A stretch of 64,000 bases of DNA from Mycobacterium kiyosense (GCA_021654635.1 AP025179.1:4712001-4776000), one strand, 5' to 3'. Shown: positions 26,617-36,641, counted from the stretch's first letter. Numbers and translations are program-made. The notes: a model not told the origin generated them from the sequence alone.

Positions 26617-28047
26617 GTGGGCGTACTCGGTGTAAAGCAACCTCAGCGGTCTCCGTCGCTCGACGGCTTCCTCGAGGACCCGATCGACGCCTTCGCGGGC
26701 TCGCTGACCCGGATGAACGGCATCGAGTCCGACGCCCTGCAAGACCTGCAACGGGATGCGCTTCGCACCCGGTTCACGCAGTTGCGCAACGAGATCCCGC
26801 TGCTGCGCCGAGTGGCCGACGAGCTGAATGTGCAGCGCGTCGACACGCTGGATGATGTCGTTCCGCTGCTGTTCGATCACGCCTTCTACAAGTCTTACCC
26901 GGCATCGTTGATCGACCGGAAACGCTTCGCGGACCTCACCCGTTGGCTTTCGCGCCTGACCACCGTCGACCTCACTGGCTTCGATGCCGGCGAATGTCGT
27001 TGCCTTGACGACTGGTTCATGCAATTGGACGCACAGACTCCACTGCGGGTCTGTCACTCCTCGGGCACATCCGGTTCGTTTTCACTGGTGCCGTGGAGCC
27101 AAGCGGAATTCGACACCCTGGGCGCCGCATTCGCCGCCGTGTTCATCCAAGACTTCGGTACCGATGAGGACTGCCGCCAGACCGCCCCGATCGAGGTCTT
27201 GTTTCCCTATTTCCGCCACGGCAGCGCAATGGTCACCCGGCTCAACGACGCAATCGCGGCACACGTCGCGAAGGGCGAGGAGCACTTTCACGCCGCCCTA
27301 CCGTCGCGACTGAGCTCCGACGTGATGTATCTGGCCGGACGGCTGCGCGATGCCACCGCCAAAGGCACAGTGCGCCAGCTGAATCCGGATCCAACGCTAT
27401 TGGCCCGCAAGGAGGAGTTCGACACCTTGCTCTCGGCGATGCCGCAACTGCTGCTGGAATTCCTGGACCGGGTCACCACCGAGCTGGCGGGCCGCCGGAT
27501 CTTCACCGTCGCGGTCTGGCATACCGTGCACAACCTGGCGCTGGCCGGCCTGGCCGCGGGTCGGCGCGACGTGTTCGCGCCTGACTCGGTACTGGCGTTG
27601 GGCGGTGGCGCCAAGGGCATGGTCCAGCCCGACGGCTGGGAAGACGACGTGGTGGAGTTCTTCGGCGCGAAGCGGATCCGTCCCGGCTACGGCATGTCCG
27701 AAATCACCTTGGCCGCACGCGAATGCGATCATGGCCGGTTTCATTTCAACCCGTGGCTGATACCGTTCGTGCTGGATTCCCAGACCGGCGCTCCGCTGCC
27801 CCGATCCGGTAGCGTGACCGGACGCGCCGCATTCTTCGACCTCGCGGTGAAGACCCGTTGGGGTGGATTCATCACCGGCGACAAGGTCAAGGTCCACTAC
27901 GACCCATGCCCCTGCGGGCAAACCACCCCCGGTTGTGAGCGCGATATCGAGCGGTTCGGCGCGGCGCGCGACGGCGAGGACAAGATCACCTGTGCGGCCA
28001 CCGACGCGGCCCACCGCGAAACCGTCGAATTCCTGTCGTCGATATGA
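26617..28047 (+). CDS. LuxE/PaaK-like acyl-protein synthetase (adenylate-forming)
   Basis: 476 residues. VCHSSGTSGSFSLVPWS (about 147-163) is the phosphate-binding loop of the adenylating LuxE/PaaK superfamily. Later landmarks are LALGGGAKG, RPGYGMSEITLA and GFITGDKVKVHYDPCPCGQTTPGC (spaced Cys at the end). LuxE activates a fatty acid with ATP and hands the acyl group to the reductase LuxC. The gene overlaps luxC by four bases (ATGA), so the pair is made together. The start GTG follows a leaderless promoter. PaaK-type CoA ligation is the alternative activity; the LuxC neighbour favours the LuxE role. Confidence 0.8.
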   Translation: MGVLGVKQPQRSPSLDGFLEDPIDAFAGSLTRMNGIESDALQDLQRDALRTRFTQLRNEIPLLRRVADELNVQRVDTLDDVVPLLFDHAFYKSYPASLIDRKRFADLTRWLSRLTTVDLTGFDAGECRCLDDWFMQLDAQTPLRVCHSSGTSGSFSLVPWSQAEFDTLGAAFAAVFIQDFGTDEDCRQTAPIEVLFPYFRHGSAMVTRLNDAIAAHVAKGEEHFHAALPSRLSSDVMYLAGRLRDATAKGTVRQLNPDPTLLARKEEFDTLLSAMPQLLLEFLDRVTTELAGRRIFTVAVWHTVHNLALAGLAAGRRDVFAPDSVLALGGGAKGMVQPDGWEDDVVEFFGAKRIRPGYGMSEITLAARECDHGRFHFNPWLIPFVLDSQTGAPLPRSGSVTGRAAFFDLAVKTRWGGFITGDKVKVHYDPCPCGQTTPGCERDIERFGAARDGEDKITCAATDAAHRETVEFLSSI

Positions 28048-29539
28048 ACGCCCCGAAGCTCACGCAGAACGTGGTGCCACTGGTCGTGCGGGGCCGGGTT
28101 GTCACCGAGGATCTGCAGGAGTTCGGTGCGCGCTCCGACAGCGGGGTGTTCCTGGCCCCCGACATCTCGCGTCACCTGGCGTCGCTGCCGCTGACCGATC
28201 CGACCGCGCTGAGCGACCTGCTGGCGTTGCCGGTCGCCGAGATCATTGACTACCTGGTCGAACTCGGCGGCCGGCTGGACTGCCGCAGCAACCAACACCT
28301 CGCGCTGGCGCGGGAGATGTCGTATGCGGCGGCGCCCACGACCCAGCCGATCGTCGACGAGCAATACCGTTTGATGCCGGCGCTTTTTCGCGCGCCCCGC
28401 GCTCGACGACATGGTCGATATCGGCATCGGCCGTGCCTACCTCGACGGCTGGGTCCCCACCGTGCTTTCGGACGGCCGAACGCTGCGGGTCCGCGCATTC
28501 GGCAGCAGGTGTGTGCACATCACGGCGGGCAACTCACCAATGCTGTCCGCGCTGAGCGTGATTCGCAATGCGCTGACCCGGGGCGACGCGATCATCAAGA
28601 GCCCCTCCAACGACCCGATGACAGCCACGGCGATCGCGATGACGATGTGCGAGATGGCGCCCGATCATCCCCGTCACCCGGCATCTGAGCGCCGCCTACT
28701 GGCGCGGCGGCGACGAGCGGGTGGAACGGTCGCTCTACCAGCCCGCTCACTTCGACAAGGTGGTGGCATGGGGCGGGTTCGCGTCCATCAAACACCTGAC
28801 CCGGTATCTGCAGCCCGGCCTCGAGCTGGTGAGCTTCGACCCGAAACGCAGTGCGAGCGTGATCGGTGCCGCGGCGTTCGCCGGTGACGCGGCTTTCGGC
28901 GAGGCGGCCCGCCGGCTGGCGGTCGACATCGGTCACCTGAACCAGGCCGCGTGCGCCAACGCTAGAACGGTGTTCGTGGAGTCCGGTACCGACGGCCGGG
29001 GTGTCGAACGCCTCGCCGAATTCGGCGATCGGGTTTACCGCGAATTGATCGCGCTGCCCGAGCACGTCAGCACCCGGCCCAAGCGCGGAATCGCCCCCGC
29101 CTTGCGCGGCGCGCTGGATGCCGCACGCTTCGACGAGGACTGGTTCACCGTCATCGGTGGTCGCGACGGCGAGGGCGCGATCATCGTCTCCCGGCTTCCG
29201 GAGCCGGTGGACTTTGCCGCGGCCCTCGACGACCGCGTCGCCAACCTGGTTCCGGTGGACTCGGTCGCCGACGCGGTCAACCAGTTCGACAGCTACACAC
29301 AGACTGTCGGTGTTTATCCCGAGGCCCTCAAAGAACAGCTGCGCGACGCTGCCGCCTTGTGTGGCGCGCAGCGCATCGTGTCGCTCGGCTACTCGTGCGT
29401 ACCGACTTTCGCGGGGCCGCAAGACGCGTTCGAGCCGCTGCACCGGCTCTGCAGGTGGGTGACCGACGAAGAGCTCACTCCCGCGTCGCACCCGCTCGGG
29501 AGCCTGTTCCTCGACGGCAGCCAAGCCGGTAGCTGCTGA
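28044..29539 (+). CDS. LuxC-like acyl-CoA/acyl-protein reductase, frame-broken
   Basis: About 497 residues after two corrections. Frame 3 gives residues 1-120 (AREMSYAAAPTTQPIVDEQY). Frame 1 gives DDMVDIGIGRAYLDGW to MCEMAPDHP. Frame 2 gives TRHLSAAYWRGGDERV to the end. Each join needs one C removed from a CCCC run (about 28396-28399 and 28669-28672). The catalytic Cys of this aldehyde-dehydrogenase relative is in QAACANARTVFVES. The enzyme reduces an acyl group to aldehyde with NADPH. No luciferase luxAB pair is adjacent, so the product is probably used for wax, alcohol or another pathway. The converging SDR ends seven bases away. Confidence 0.78.
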
Positions 29540-29546
29540 ACCGCGC

Positions 29547-30353
29547 TCAGACGCGGAAGAAGGCGGGCAGCACCCGGGAAGCGACCACGGCCGGTGTCCT
29601 GCGCGCCGCTGTGGCGGCAACGCGGACAACGGCGTTGGGGATGGCCTCCCGCCTGCCGCGCTGCAGCGCCGCGAAGGCGGCGGCGACGCAATCCGCGGGG
29701 GTGGCCTTGGCGAAAGCCGGCATCGCGGACATCGTCTTTTCCAGGCCGGAGCTGACACCGAACTCCGTGTCGATCGGGCCCGGGCACAGCGCGGTCACCG
29801 AAACGTCGACTTTGGCCATCTCGTAGTGGAGCGCGTGCGCGTAGCGCAACGAAGCCCCCTTGCTGGCCCCATAGGCTGCGAAATTGACTGGTGGACAGAG
29901 TATCCCGGCAAGGGACGAAACGATCACCACAGCGCCGGACCGGCGCGCGGCCATAGCCGGCGTCAGCGCCCCGCACAACGCGAACACCGCTTCCACATTG
30001 GTGCGCAGCATCTCCACCGCGCGGTCCGGGTCGAATTCGCACACCGGCCCGCCGCCGCCGAAGCCGGCGCAATTGATCAGCACGTCGACCTGCCGGCCCG
30101 CGTCGGTGATGGCGCCCAACAGATTTGCGCGGGATTGCGGATCCGCGACGTCGCATCTGACCGGCAGCGCGTCGCCGAGTTCACCGGCCAATTTCTCCAA
30201 CCGGTCCGCGCGCCGGGCGGCCAGAGTGACGTGGTGGCCCCGGGCGGATAGTTGGCGGGCGAACTCGTCGCCGATGCCGGAGGACGCGCCGGTTACCAGA
30301 GCAGTGCCGGTGCGCCGCGGTGCGGGTAGGCCGCGTCGGGATCCAGATGTCAT
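29547..30353 (-). CDS. Short-chain dehydrogenase
   Basis: 268 residues. TGASSGIG (about 21-28), NCAGFG, IVSSLAG and YGASKGASLRY are the classical SDR motifs. AARRADRL after the second strand suggests NADPH preference. The C-terminal part (AAFAALQRGRREAIPN) resembles DltE/YqjQ-type reductases of fatty aldehydes or ketones. It converges with luxC and could reduce the aldehyde made there to alcohol, which is inference. The gap to the divergent APH-like gene is 79 bases and holds that gene's promoter. Confidence 0.82.
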   Translation of the reverse strand: MTSGSRRGLPAPRRTGTALVTGASSGIGDEFARQLSARGHHVTLAARRADRLEKLAGELGDALPVRCDVADPQSRANLLGAITDAGRQVDVLINCAGFGGGGPVCEFDPDRAVEMLRTNVEAVFALCGALTPAMAARRSGAVVIVSSLAGILCPPVNFAAYGASKGASLRYAHALHYEMAKVDVSVTALCPGPIDTEFGVSSGLEKTMSAMPAFAKATPADCVAAAFAALQRGRREAIPNAVVRVAATAARRTPAVVASRVLPAFFRV

Positions 30354-30395
30354 ACAGAGTTCTTACAGCATGTCCGCACTGCGGGTAAGACATCG

Positions 30396-30425
30396 TTGAC
30401 ATTGAGTGCGCACTCTTCGTAAGGT
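30396..30425 (+). promoter_or_regulatory. Leaderless promoter with operator, APH-like gene
   Basis: TTGACA (30396-30401), 18-base spacer, TAAGGT (30420-30425), then seven bases to ATG 30433. The spacer contains the perfect 12-bp palindrome GAGTGCGCACTC (30404-30415). Nearly the same arrangement occurs at 32807-32836. Confidence 0.6.
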
Positions 30426-30432
30426 CTTGCGA

Positions 30433-31551
30433 ATGGCGCTCGTGAGCAACATCGATCCAGCCCTGGCGACCGAGTCGCTCGCCGGATGGCTCGCCGGGCG
30501 TCTTCCCGCCGGCGCGGACCCGGTGATCACCAATTTGCGCGTGCCGAAGGAAAGTGGGCTCTCGGCCGAGACGGTGATGTTCGATGCCGAGTGGACGCAG
30601 GACGGCGTACGCAGCGCGCGGCCGCTGGTGGCGCGGGTGGCGCCGACCGGACCCGGCATCTACATGGATTACGACGTGCTGCGCGAGGCTCGGGTATTGC
30701 GCGCGGTGGCCGAGCATTCGAGCGTCCCCGTCCCGGAGGTGCTGTGGTCGGAGGGCGACACCTCGGTGCTGGGTGCGCAGTTCTTGGTGATGACTCACCT
30801 CGACGGGCGGGTGCCGCGCGATGATCCGCCTTTCACCGCCGAGGGGTGGGTGCTCGACCTCACCCCTGGTGAGCAGGCGACGATGTATGACAACAGCCTC
30901 GCCGCGATGGCCGCGGTGCATGCGATCGATGTCGACGCCACCGGACTACGGTCTGCGTTCGCCCGACCCGATCTCGGCGACACACTGGTGGCGCAGCACG
31001 TCGGCTATGTGGCGTCGATGGTGGATTGGGCCTGCGGCGGCCGACCTAATCCGGTGATCGATGCGGGCCTTGCCTGGCTCCGCGCCAACCAGCCGGCCGA
31101 GCCCGATCGGTCGTGTTTATGTTGGGGCGACGGCAGATTGGGTAACGTCATGTTTGCCGACGATCTGTCGGTGGCCGCGGTGCTGGACTGGGAGGCCGCC
31201 ACGGTCGCAGTCCCGGAATACGACCTGGGCTGGTGGCGCTTTGCGATGCGCCATCACTCCGATGGCATGGGATTGCCGCTGCCACCGGGCTTTCCGCCGG
31301 ACGACGAGGTGTCCGCCCGGTTCGCGGCGATCAGCGGCCAAAACTTGGCCGACGTCGAGTTCTGGGAGATCCTCAACGGGGTGCGGTTCTGTTGCATCGT
31401 GGCCCGCGGCGCTTCCCTGATGATCGCCGGCGGGCTGCTGCCTCCGGACGCCCCGATGGCGGTGAACAACCCCGGCACCCGCGTACTCGCGGATATTCTC
31501 GGAATCCCAGCCCCCACTGGGCAATCCGCATACTACGTCGGAAATCGTTAG
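30433..31551 (+). CDS. Aminoglycoside-phosphotransferase-like (APH) family kinase
   Basis: 372 residues. The catalytic loop reads CWGDGRLGNVMF (about 229-240) and the metal Asp is in VLDWEAATVA; RLPAGADPVITNL opens the N-lobe. Mycobacterial proteins of this family are often linked to acyl-CoA dehydrogenases and TetR genes; their substrates are mostly unknown small molecules or acyl derivatives, not aminoglycosides. ATG 30433 is seven bases from the -10 box, supporting a leaderless start. It ends four bases into the converging TetR gene. The promoter shares its operator with the LLM gene at 32843. Confidence 0.82.
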   Translation: MALVSNIDPALATESLAGWLAGRLPAGADPVITNLRVPKESGLSAETVMFDAEWTQDGVRSARPLVARVAPTGPGIYMDYDVLREARVLRAVAEHSSVPVPEVLWSEGDTSVLGAQFLVMTHLDGRVPRDDPPFTAEGWVLDLTPGEQATMYDNSLAAMAAVHAIDVDATGLRSAFARPDLGDTLVAQHVGYVASMVDWACGGRPNPVIDAGLAWLRANQPAEPDRSCLCWGDGRLGNVMFADDLSVAAVLDWEAATVAVPEYDLGWWRFAMRHHSDGMGLPLPPGFPPDDEVSARFAAISGQNLADVEFWEILNGVRFCCIVARGASLMIAGGLLPPDAPMAVNNPGTRVLADILGIPAPTGQSAYYVGNR

Positions 31552-32177
31552 ACGCTGCCCGCCGGTTGGTACAGCGTGAACCACACCGTATCGGCCCACG
31601 CTTCGACCAACTCCCGCACACCCCGCTCGGGTGCGGGACCGATAATGTGCCGCAGCCCGTTCTCGGTCAGATAGATCAACCACCGCGCCGTTTCGCCGTC
31701 GTCCAGCGCGGCGTTGGCCCACCCCTCCTGCTGGCCTCGCGAGATATGTTGGCGCAGCGCACCTTCCATCGACTCGAGCGCCGCCGCGAGCTGTGACCGC
31801 AGTTCGGCGTCGCTTGCCGCAGTTTCGTACACAGCGGCAACCAACGGCAACCGCGGCCGGTACACGGCCGCGACCTTCCGCATCCCTTCGGCCAGCCCGG
31901 CGCGAGTCGGTGCCGCCACACCGGACCATGTTCGCGGCGCCTGGTCGAGCAATTGGATGAATTCGCCGAGCCAGCTGGCCAGTACGTCGACTTTGCTATC
32001 GAAATATTTGTAGAAGCTGGTGCGTGAAATGCCTGCCGCAGTCACGAGCCGCTCCAGCGTCAACTCCGTGAACCGCGGTTCATCGGCGATCAGGCGCTCC
32101 AGCGTCGCGACCAACGTCCGCTCCACCTCGGAACGTCGCTGTGCCCGAGAGTCGGCCCGAGTCCCGTTTCGCACCAC
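31548..32177 (-). CDS. TetR-family regulator (TetR-2 of a tandem pair)
   Basis: About 209 residues. The helix-turn-helix is TLERLVTAAGISRTSFYKYFDSKVDVLASW split over about 40-70. The ligand domain is rich in Leu/Ala. It starts at GTG 32177 just after the stop of the other TetR gene, so the two are co-transcribed. The regulators are about 32% similar by eye around the recognition helix (SRTSFYKYF versus SRPTFYAYF). One of them probably binds the AGTRCGCACT elements in front of the flanking APH-like and LLM genes. Confidence 0.8.
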   Translation of the reverse strand: MVRNGTRADSRAQRRSEVERTLVATLERLIADEPRFTELTLERLVTAAGISRTSFYKYFDSKVDVLASWLGEFIQLLDQAPRTWSGVAAPTRAGLAEGMRKVAAVYRPRLPLVAAVYETAASDAELRSQLAAALESMEGALRQHISRGQQEGWANAALDDGETARWLIYLTENGLRHIIGPAPERGVRELVEAWADTVWFTLYQPAGSV

Positions 32178-32179
32178 GA

Positions 32180-32779
32180 CTAAACCGCCTCGTACAAGGT
32201 GAACCAGTGCACATCGGTCATCGCAGCGACCGCCTCGGGTGCGGCCGTCGAACGCCCGGCGAAAGCGCGCCGCAAACCGAGCTCGGTCATCCATGCCAGC
32301 CACCGCGCGGTCGCCAACGGGCGCAGACCGGCTCGGACCAGCCCCGAACGTTGGCCTTCGGCGATGTGTTCGGCCACGCGACGCGCCGCGGCCTCCATGG
32401 AGGCGATGAAGGCGTCGTGCAATTCGGCATCATAGGCCGCGACCTCGGCGGCCGCGGCCATCACTTTGCGGTGCGGAGCGTATCCCTCGAACAGCTGTGT
32501 CATCGCCTGATTCAGCTCGGCCCGGGTGGACTTCGGGGCGTCCAGCCAGGAGGCCGAGACACCGACCAGTTCGCCGATGGTGTCGGCGGCGATGGCGCGA
32601 ATCAGCTCGACCTTGTCGTCAAAGTACGCGTAGAACGTCGGCCGCGAGGTGCCGGCTGCCGCGCAGATGGCGGCGACGGTCAGTTCGGTGTAGTTGCTGA
32701 TCTCTTGCTCGAGAAGCGATTCCACCGCCGCGCGCAGACGTGCAATCAACGCTTCGCGGGCCGAAAGTGGGCTGCTCAT
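32180..32779 (-). CDS. TetR-family regulator (TetR-1 of a tandem pair)
   Basis: About 199 residues. The N-terminal recognition region is LTVAAICAAAGTSRPTFYAYF, followed by DDKVELIRAIAADTIGELVG. ATG 32779 is taken as start; the frame remains open upstream into the divergent promoter. It is first in the two-gene TetR operon and divergent from the LLM oxidoreductase gene with 63 bases between the starts. The AGTACGCACT element in that gap is its likely operator. Confidence 0.82.
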   Translation of the reverse strand: MSSPLSAREALIARLRAAVESLLEQEISNYTELTVAAICAAAGTSRPTFYAYFDDKVELIRAIAADTIGELVGVSASWLDAPKSTRAELNQAMTQLFEGYAPHRKVMAAAAEVAAYDAELHDAFIASMEAAARRVAEHIAEGQRSGLVRAGLRPLATARWLAWMTELGLRRAFAGRSTAAPEAVAAMTDVHWFTLYEAV

Positions 32780-32806
32780 CAGGACCAAGGTACTGCACCG
32801 CGCTGA

Positions 32807-32836
32807 TTGACACGTAGTACGCACTCTTTGTAAACT
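32807..32836 (+). promoter_or_regulatory. Leaderless promoter with operator, LLM gene
   Basis: TTGACA (32807-32812), 18-base spacer, TAAACT (32831-32836), then six bases to ATG 32843. The spacer holds AGTACGCACT (32816-32825) at the same place as the palindrome in the 30396 promoter, and both continue with CTT. Confidence 0.6.
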
Positions 32837-32842
32837 GCCGCA

Positions 32843-33968
32843 ATGTCAAGTCTGACCGCAGTTGATGAGATCGATGCTCCGGCGCCCGTGCTCGAGGACC
32901 TCGGTATTTTTTCTCACCGCGGGCCGCCAGCGCAGGCCCGGGGTGATCCTTGAGGAAGCCGTCCTGGCGGAGCGCCTCGGGCTGCGCCGGGGGTTCCTCT
33001 CCGAGCGGTACGACATCAAAGTGACCGGCCCGCTGCTGGGCGGTGTTGGCGCGGTCACCTCACGACTGTCGCTGGGCACCGGCGTGCTGGCCGCGGGTGC
33101 CCGTCACCCGGTGCTCACCGCCGCGCTCGGCGCCACGATGCAGGCCGCCTACGGTGAACGGACCGTGCTCGGGCTGGGCCGCGGCCACACCACCTGGATG
33201 GAAACCCTGGGGCTGGCGAACCAGCCGGGTGCCTTGGGCAAGATGTACTCGCTGGGCGCATTCGTCGACTACATCGACATCATCCGCAGGCTGTGGCGCG
33301 GCGAGACCATCGATTACGACGGTCCGGCCGGACGCTACGAAGGCATCTTCATGGCCGACCCGCCCCAGTGCGCGCCACCCCCGATCTGGTGGGGCCTGAT
33401 GGGCGGACCCAAAGCAGCAAAGCTGGCCGCCACCGCCGCCGATGGGGCCATCATGCTGGATCTCGTCACCCCGGACGCCGTCGCGCGGACCGCACACATC
33501 ATCCGGACCGAGCGGGAAAAGGCGGGCCTCGACCCCGCGGCATTCCGATTGGCCGTCGGCGTCATCACCACGCCCGACTTCGACGACGTCGGCGTGCTCA
33601 ACCAGACCGCTGCTCGGTTGCTCACCTACATCGTCGGCATGCCGTCGGTCGTCGAGACCTACTCGAAGGTCAACGGCTGGGATGCCGAGACCTTGCACAA
33701 GCTCACCGAACACGAACTGTTCAAGGCACAGAAGACCAAGACCGCCGACCTGACCTATCACCGGCACCAGCTCATCGAAGCGGCCAAGCATGTGCCGATG
33801 GAATGGATGCGGGACAGCTGCGCCATCGGCACCGCCGCCGAATGCGTCACCAGCCTGCAGCGCTTCCGCGACGCCGGTGCCGACGAGATAGTCATCTACG
33901 GCAGCAACCCGACGGACAACGCCAAGCTGGTCGATCTCTGGCGTAACCGCCCGCACGCCGGCAACTGA
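32843..33968 (+). CDS. LLM-family (F420-type) oxidoreductase, frame-broken
   Basis: About 374 residues after removing one T from the six-T run at about 32911-32916. The N-terminus MSSLTAVDEIDAPAPVLEDL is in one frame, and LTAGRQRRPGVILEEAVLAE onwards in the next. The barrel motifs GTGVLAAGARHPVLTA, GRGHTTWM and WWGLMGGPKAAKLAATAADG fit the luciferase-like monooxygenase superfamily, in mycobacteria usually F420-dependent. A paralog is encoded at 48119-49249. It probably oxidises or reduces a substrate of the island; which one is unknown. Its promoter is leaderless and shared in design with the APH-like gene. Confidence 0.78.
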
Positions 33969-33999
33969 GCACGGTCAACGCCTTCAAGGCAGTGACCGG

Positions 34000-35283
34000 C
34001 TACTCGATCGGGATTCCGAAGTAGTCCTGGTAGCCCTGCAGTGCCTGCCGGGCGCGAGCGACCACGTCGGATGAGCCGAAATTGAACCGGTGCGGCGGGC
34101 GGTTGTCGCGCGGGTTGTCGATCATGTACTGGCCCATGGCTTTACGTCCTTCTTCGGTCAGCTCGATGCCGAAGTGGCAGTACATGTCCTCGATCGTCCC
34201 CAGCACGTCGCCGACCAGATCCTGGTAGAGCACGTTGAATATCTGATCCGACGGAATGGCGCCCGTTTCCATCTGGTTGATCACCGCGGCGAACCGGGCC
34301 GCCGAAATATTGGGATCTGTCATGTATTCCAGTGACACGCCGTTGAACGGGTGGTCACTGCGGCTCCACTGGATGGTCCCGATGATGCTGACCAACGACG
34401 CCAATGCACGGGTGGGATCACGATGCGGCCAAACGAATTTGGCGTCGGGATAAACCTTGAGCAGGTCTGGCATCCGATCAAGGTGCATCGGATCTTTGAG
34501 CACCCAACGCTTGCGGGGATTGCGCCATTGCAGCAGCTTGAGAACCCGCTGGTGCCAGTGAAAAGCCGGTGCGGTGTCCTGGGCGAAGATGTAGGCGTCG
34601 TAACTGGGTACCTGGCCGAAACAATCCAGCCAGGTGGGCGCCATGAAGTTGATGGCCATCATCGCGCTGTCCTCGAACGGCATGTCGCCGGCGAGTTCGT
34701 GCATCGAGGGCATGGTCGGCGTGACCCGGTTCCATTGGTCGACAAGCTTGTTGGCCTTCGCGATGCGCGGATCGGTGCGGTAGGTCGCGGTTTCCGGTGG
34801 CGGACAGGGAAACATCATCTCCCAGTGCATCAGGGTGCCGTTGTCGGGGTGGGCGGCCAGGACATTCTGCAGTAGAGACGTTCCGGAACGGCCTTGCCCG
34901 ACGATGATGATCGGCTCGACGATCTGCTCGTCGTCGATCTCCGGATGGCGTTTGTAGGTATCTTCGATACGAAGTTTTGCTTCGAGCAATATCAGGATGT
35001 CCGAGCGCGTCCGCAGTCGCCCCACGAGGTTCAACTCGGCTTCGTCCTCGAGCGCCCTGATGAAATATCGGAAGGGCTCGCGCCAGTCGTCGGCGCCGAA
35101 GTCATCCAGACCCGTGTTGCGCTTAGCCGTTTCGAGAAGGGAGCGTTCGTCCAATGGCACGATGCCCCGGATGTCCATGCAGGCGCCCTCTTCGTTGACC
35201 ACCCGGACCCAGTCCGGGCGCGGTGGCGGCTGCCACTGCATGCGGTGGTCGGGTTGCGCCGTTGCCGTCCCGAGATCTGTCAC
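34000..35283 (-). CDS. Sulfotransferase-family protein 1
   Basis: 427 residues. VGQGRSGTSLLQNVL (about 128-142) is the PAPS-binding P-loop and WPHRDPTRALASLVS is the 3'-phosphate loop. The extended N-terminal domain (DWREPFRYFIRALEDEAEL) is characteristic of the large mycobacterial sulfotransferase group. It should move sulfate from PAPS to a hydroxyl of a lipid or small molecule. GTG 35283 follows an AGGAGG site nine bases upstream. It lies 31 bases after the DUF1214 gene on the same strand. A second member is at 49242-50423. Confidence 0.85.
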   Translation of the reverse strand: MTDLGTATAQPDHRMQWQPPPRPDWVRVVNEEGACMDIRGIVPLDERSLLETAKRNTGLDDFGADDWREPFRYFIRALEDEAELNLVGRLRTRSDILILLEAKLRIEDTYKRHPEIDDEQIVEPIIIVGQGRSGTSLLQNVLAAHPDNGTLMHWEMMFPCPPPETATYRTDPRIAKANKLVDQWNRVTPTMPSMHELAGDMPFEDSAMMAINFMAPTWLDCFGQVPSYDAYIFAQDTAPAFHWHQRVLKLLQWRNPRKRWVLKDPMHLDRMPDLLKVYPDAKFVWPHRDPTRALASLVSIIGTIQWSRSDHPFNGVSLEYMTDPNISAARFAAVINQMETGAIPSDQIFNVLYQDLVGDVLGTIEDMYCHFGIELTEEGRKAMGQYMIDNPRDNRPPHRFNFGSSDVVARARQALQGYQDYFGIPIE

Positions 35284-35314
35284 CGTCGCACTCCTCCTGA
35301 TACCGGTTGGCTGG

Positions 35315-36641
35315 TCAAATGATGTGACGCTGCTGGAAAGCCGCGAACCGCTCGGCGAGTTGGTGTTCGCGTTCCTGCGGCGACAGCCACGTCGTGCCCG
35401 TCGGCAACGTGACCTTGAGATCGACGAGCTTGACCAGTTCGCCACGCGCAGAAGGATTTCCGCCCGCCCACGGCTGGTCGTCGGCGCCCGTATCGGCGCG
35501 CGGCAACAGTTGCCAACGCTGCATGAACAGCGTCTCGTGCAGTCCCAGGGTGTCCACCCAGTTGTGCACCCCCGGGATCCTGAATGGAAAACACATAGGT
35601 GTACGTGCCGTCCGGGTTGGCGACGCTTTGGGTGGTGTTGAGACAACTGGTGCGACTCCAGAAGTTTCCACTCATCAGCCACCAGTCGTACAACGTGAGC
35701 ACCCAGTAATCCGAGCCGCCCGGATCGAGCGTGAGCACGTAGGCCTCGTCGTCGGCCAGGCTCAGCCGACCGCGTAGCAGTTGTTGGGTCTGCATCCCTC
35801 CGACCCCGGAACTGTTGGCCGGCGCGGTGATCGTGTTGGGCTCCAGGAAGGCGACCATTTGTTTGAACCAGTAGTTCGTCGGGACATCGTCGATGATGAA
35901 CCGTTTCGCCACTGCCGTGAGTTGTTCGACGGTCCGTGGCGGCGCTGTCGGCGCATCCAAGCGTTCGATCCGGTAAGCGTTGGGAACCTGCCCCCAATCG
36001 CGGCGGCCGTCGCGGATGAACAGGTACTTGGCATCGAGCGTCGTTTGCAGGTGATTGGGCCGCCCACTGGCCGGTTCGGGATCGATGGTGATGACGAAGG
36101 TGCCGTCATCGGCGATGACCACGTCGCGCCAGTCCAGCCAGGCTACGTTCATCGATTGGGACAGATTGCTGGTGATGAACATTGGACAGTCGCCGACCGG
36201 CTGGTCGGATACCTTGCCGTACAACGCAAACCGTGAATGCCCGTCGACCGGGACGAAGCTGTAGTGGTTGTCCGGGTTCTCCCCCGTGCCCAGGCCGCGG
36301 CAGCCGGGCACCTTCATGCCGAACCACTCGTGCGGCGGGCCGTATCCGTGGCCCAGCACCTTGGGGTAATTGGAATCGGAGTTCAGCGCCAGGATCACGT
36401 AGTGAAACGCCCACTCCGCCATCTTTTCGTCGATCCCGTCCAGCGCCTCCGCCGGAATGTCGGATCCGCCCATGATCTTGAAGCGCGTGGTGGCCTGCGC
36501 CTGCGCATCGACGATCGTCGGGGATTTCACGATTTCCAGCGCCAGTGCCTCCAGTTCGCGCTGATCGGCGGTGGCCGTCGGGTTGACCCGGGAGAGAAAG
36601 AATGCCTCGTCGGCGAAACGGTCGTTCACGGATCTCGACAT
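35315..36641 (-). CDS. DUF1214-domain protein, frame-broken
   Basis: About 441 residues once one G is removed from a five-G run at about 35571-35575 (joining TYVFSIQDP to GVHNWVDTLG). The C-terminal domain carries ADDEAYVLTLDPGGSDYWVL and YDWWLMSGNFWSR, and then GLHETLFMQRW, typical of DUF1214, a beta-rich domain of unknown function often next to sulfotransferases. No signal peptide is seen. ATG 36641 (MSRSVNDRF) is preferred; ATG 36653 is possible. It is divergent from a TetR gene that probably represses it, with an ATACA...TGTAT inverted repeat between them. Confidence 0.75.

Noticed and set aside
26617-33968. A bioluminescence operon
   Set aside because: LuxE/LuxC-like genes are present, but the LLM proteins belong to F420-type groups, are not adjacent and no luxA/luxB pair exists.
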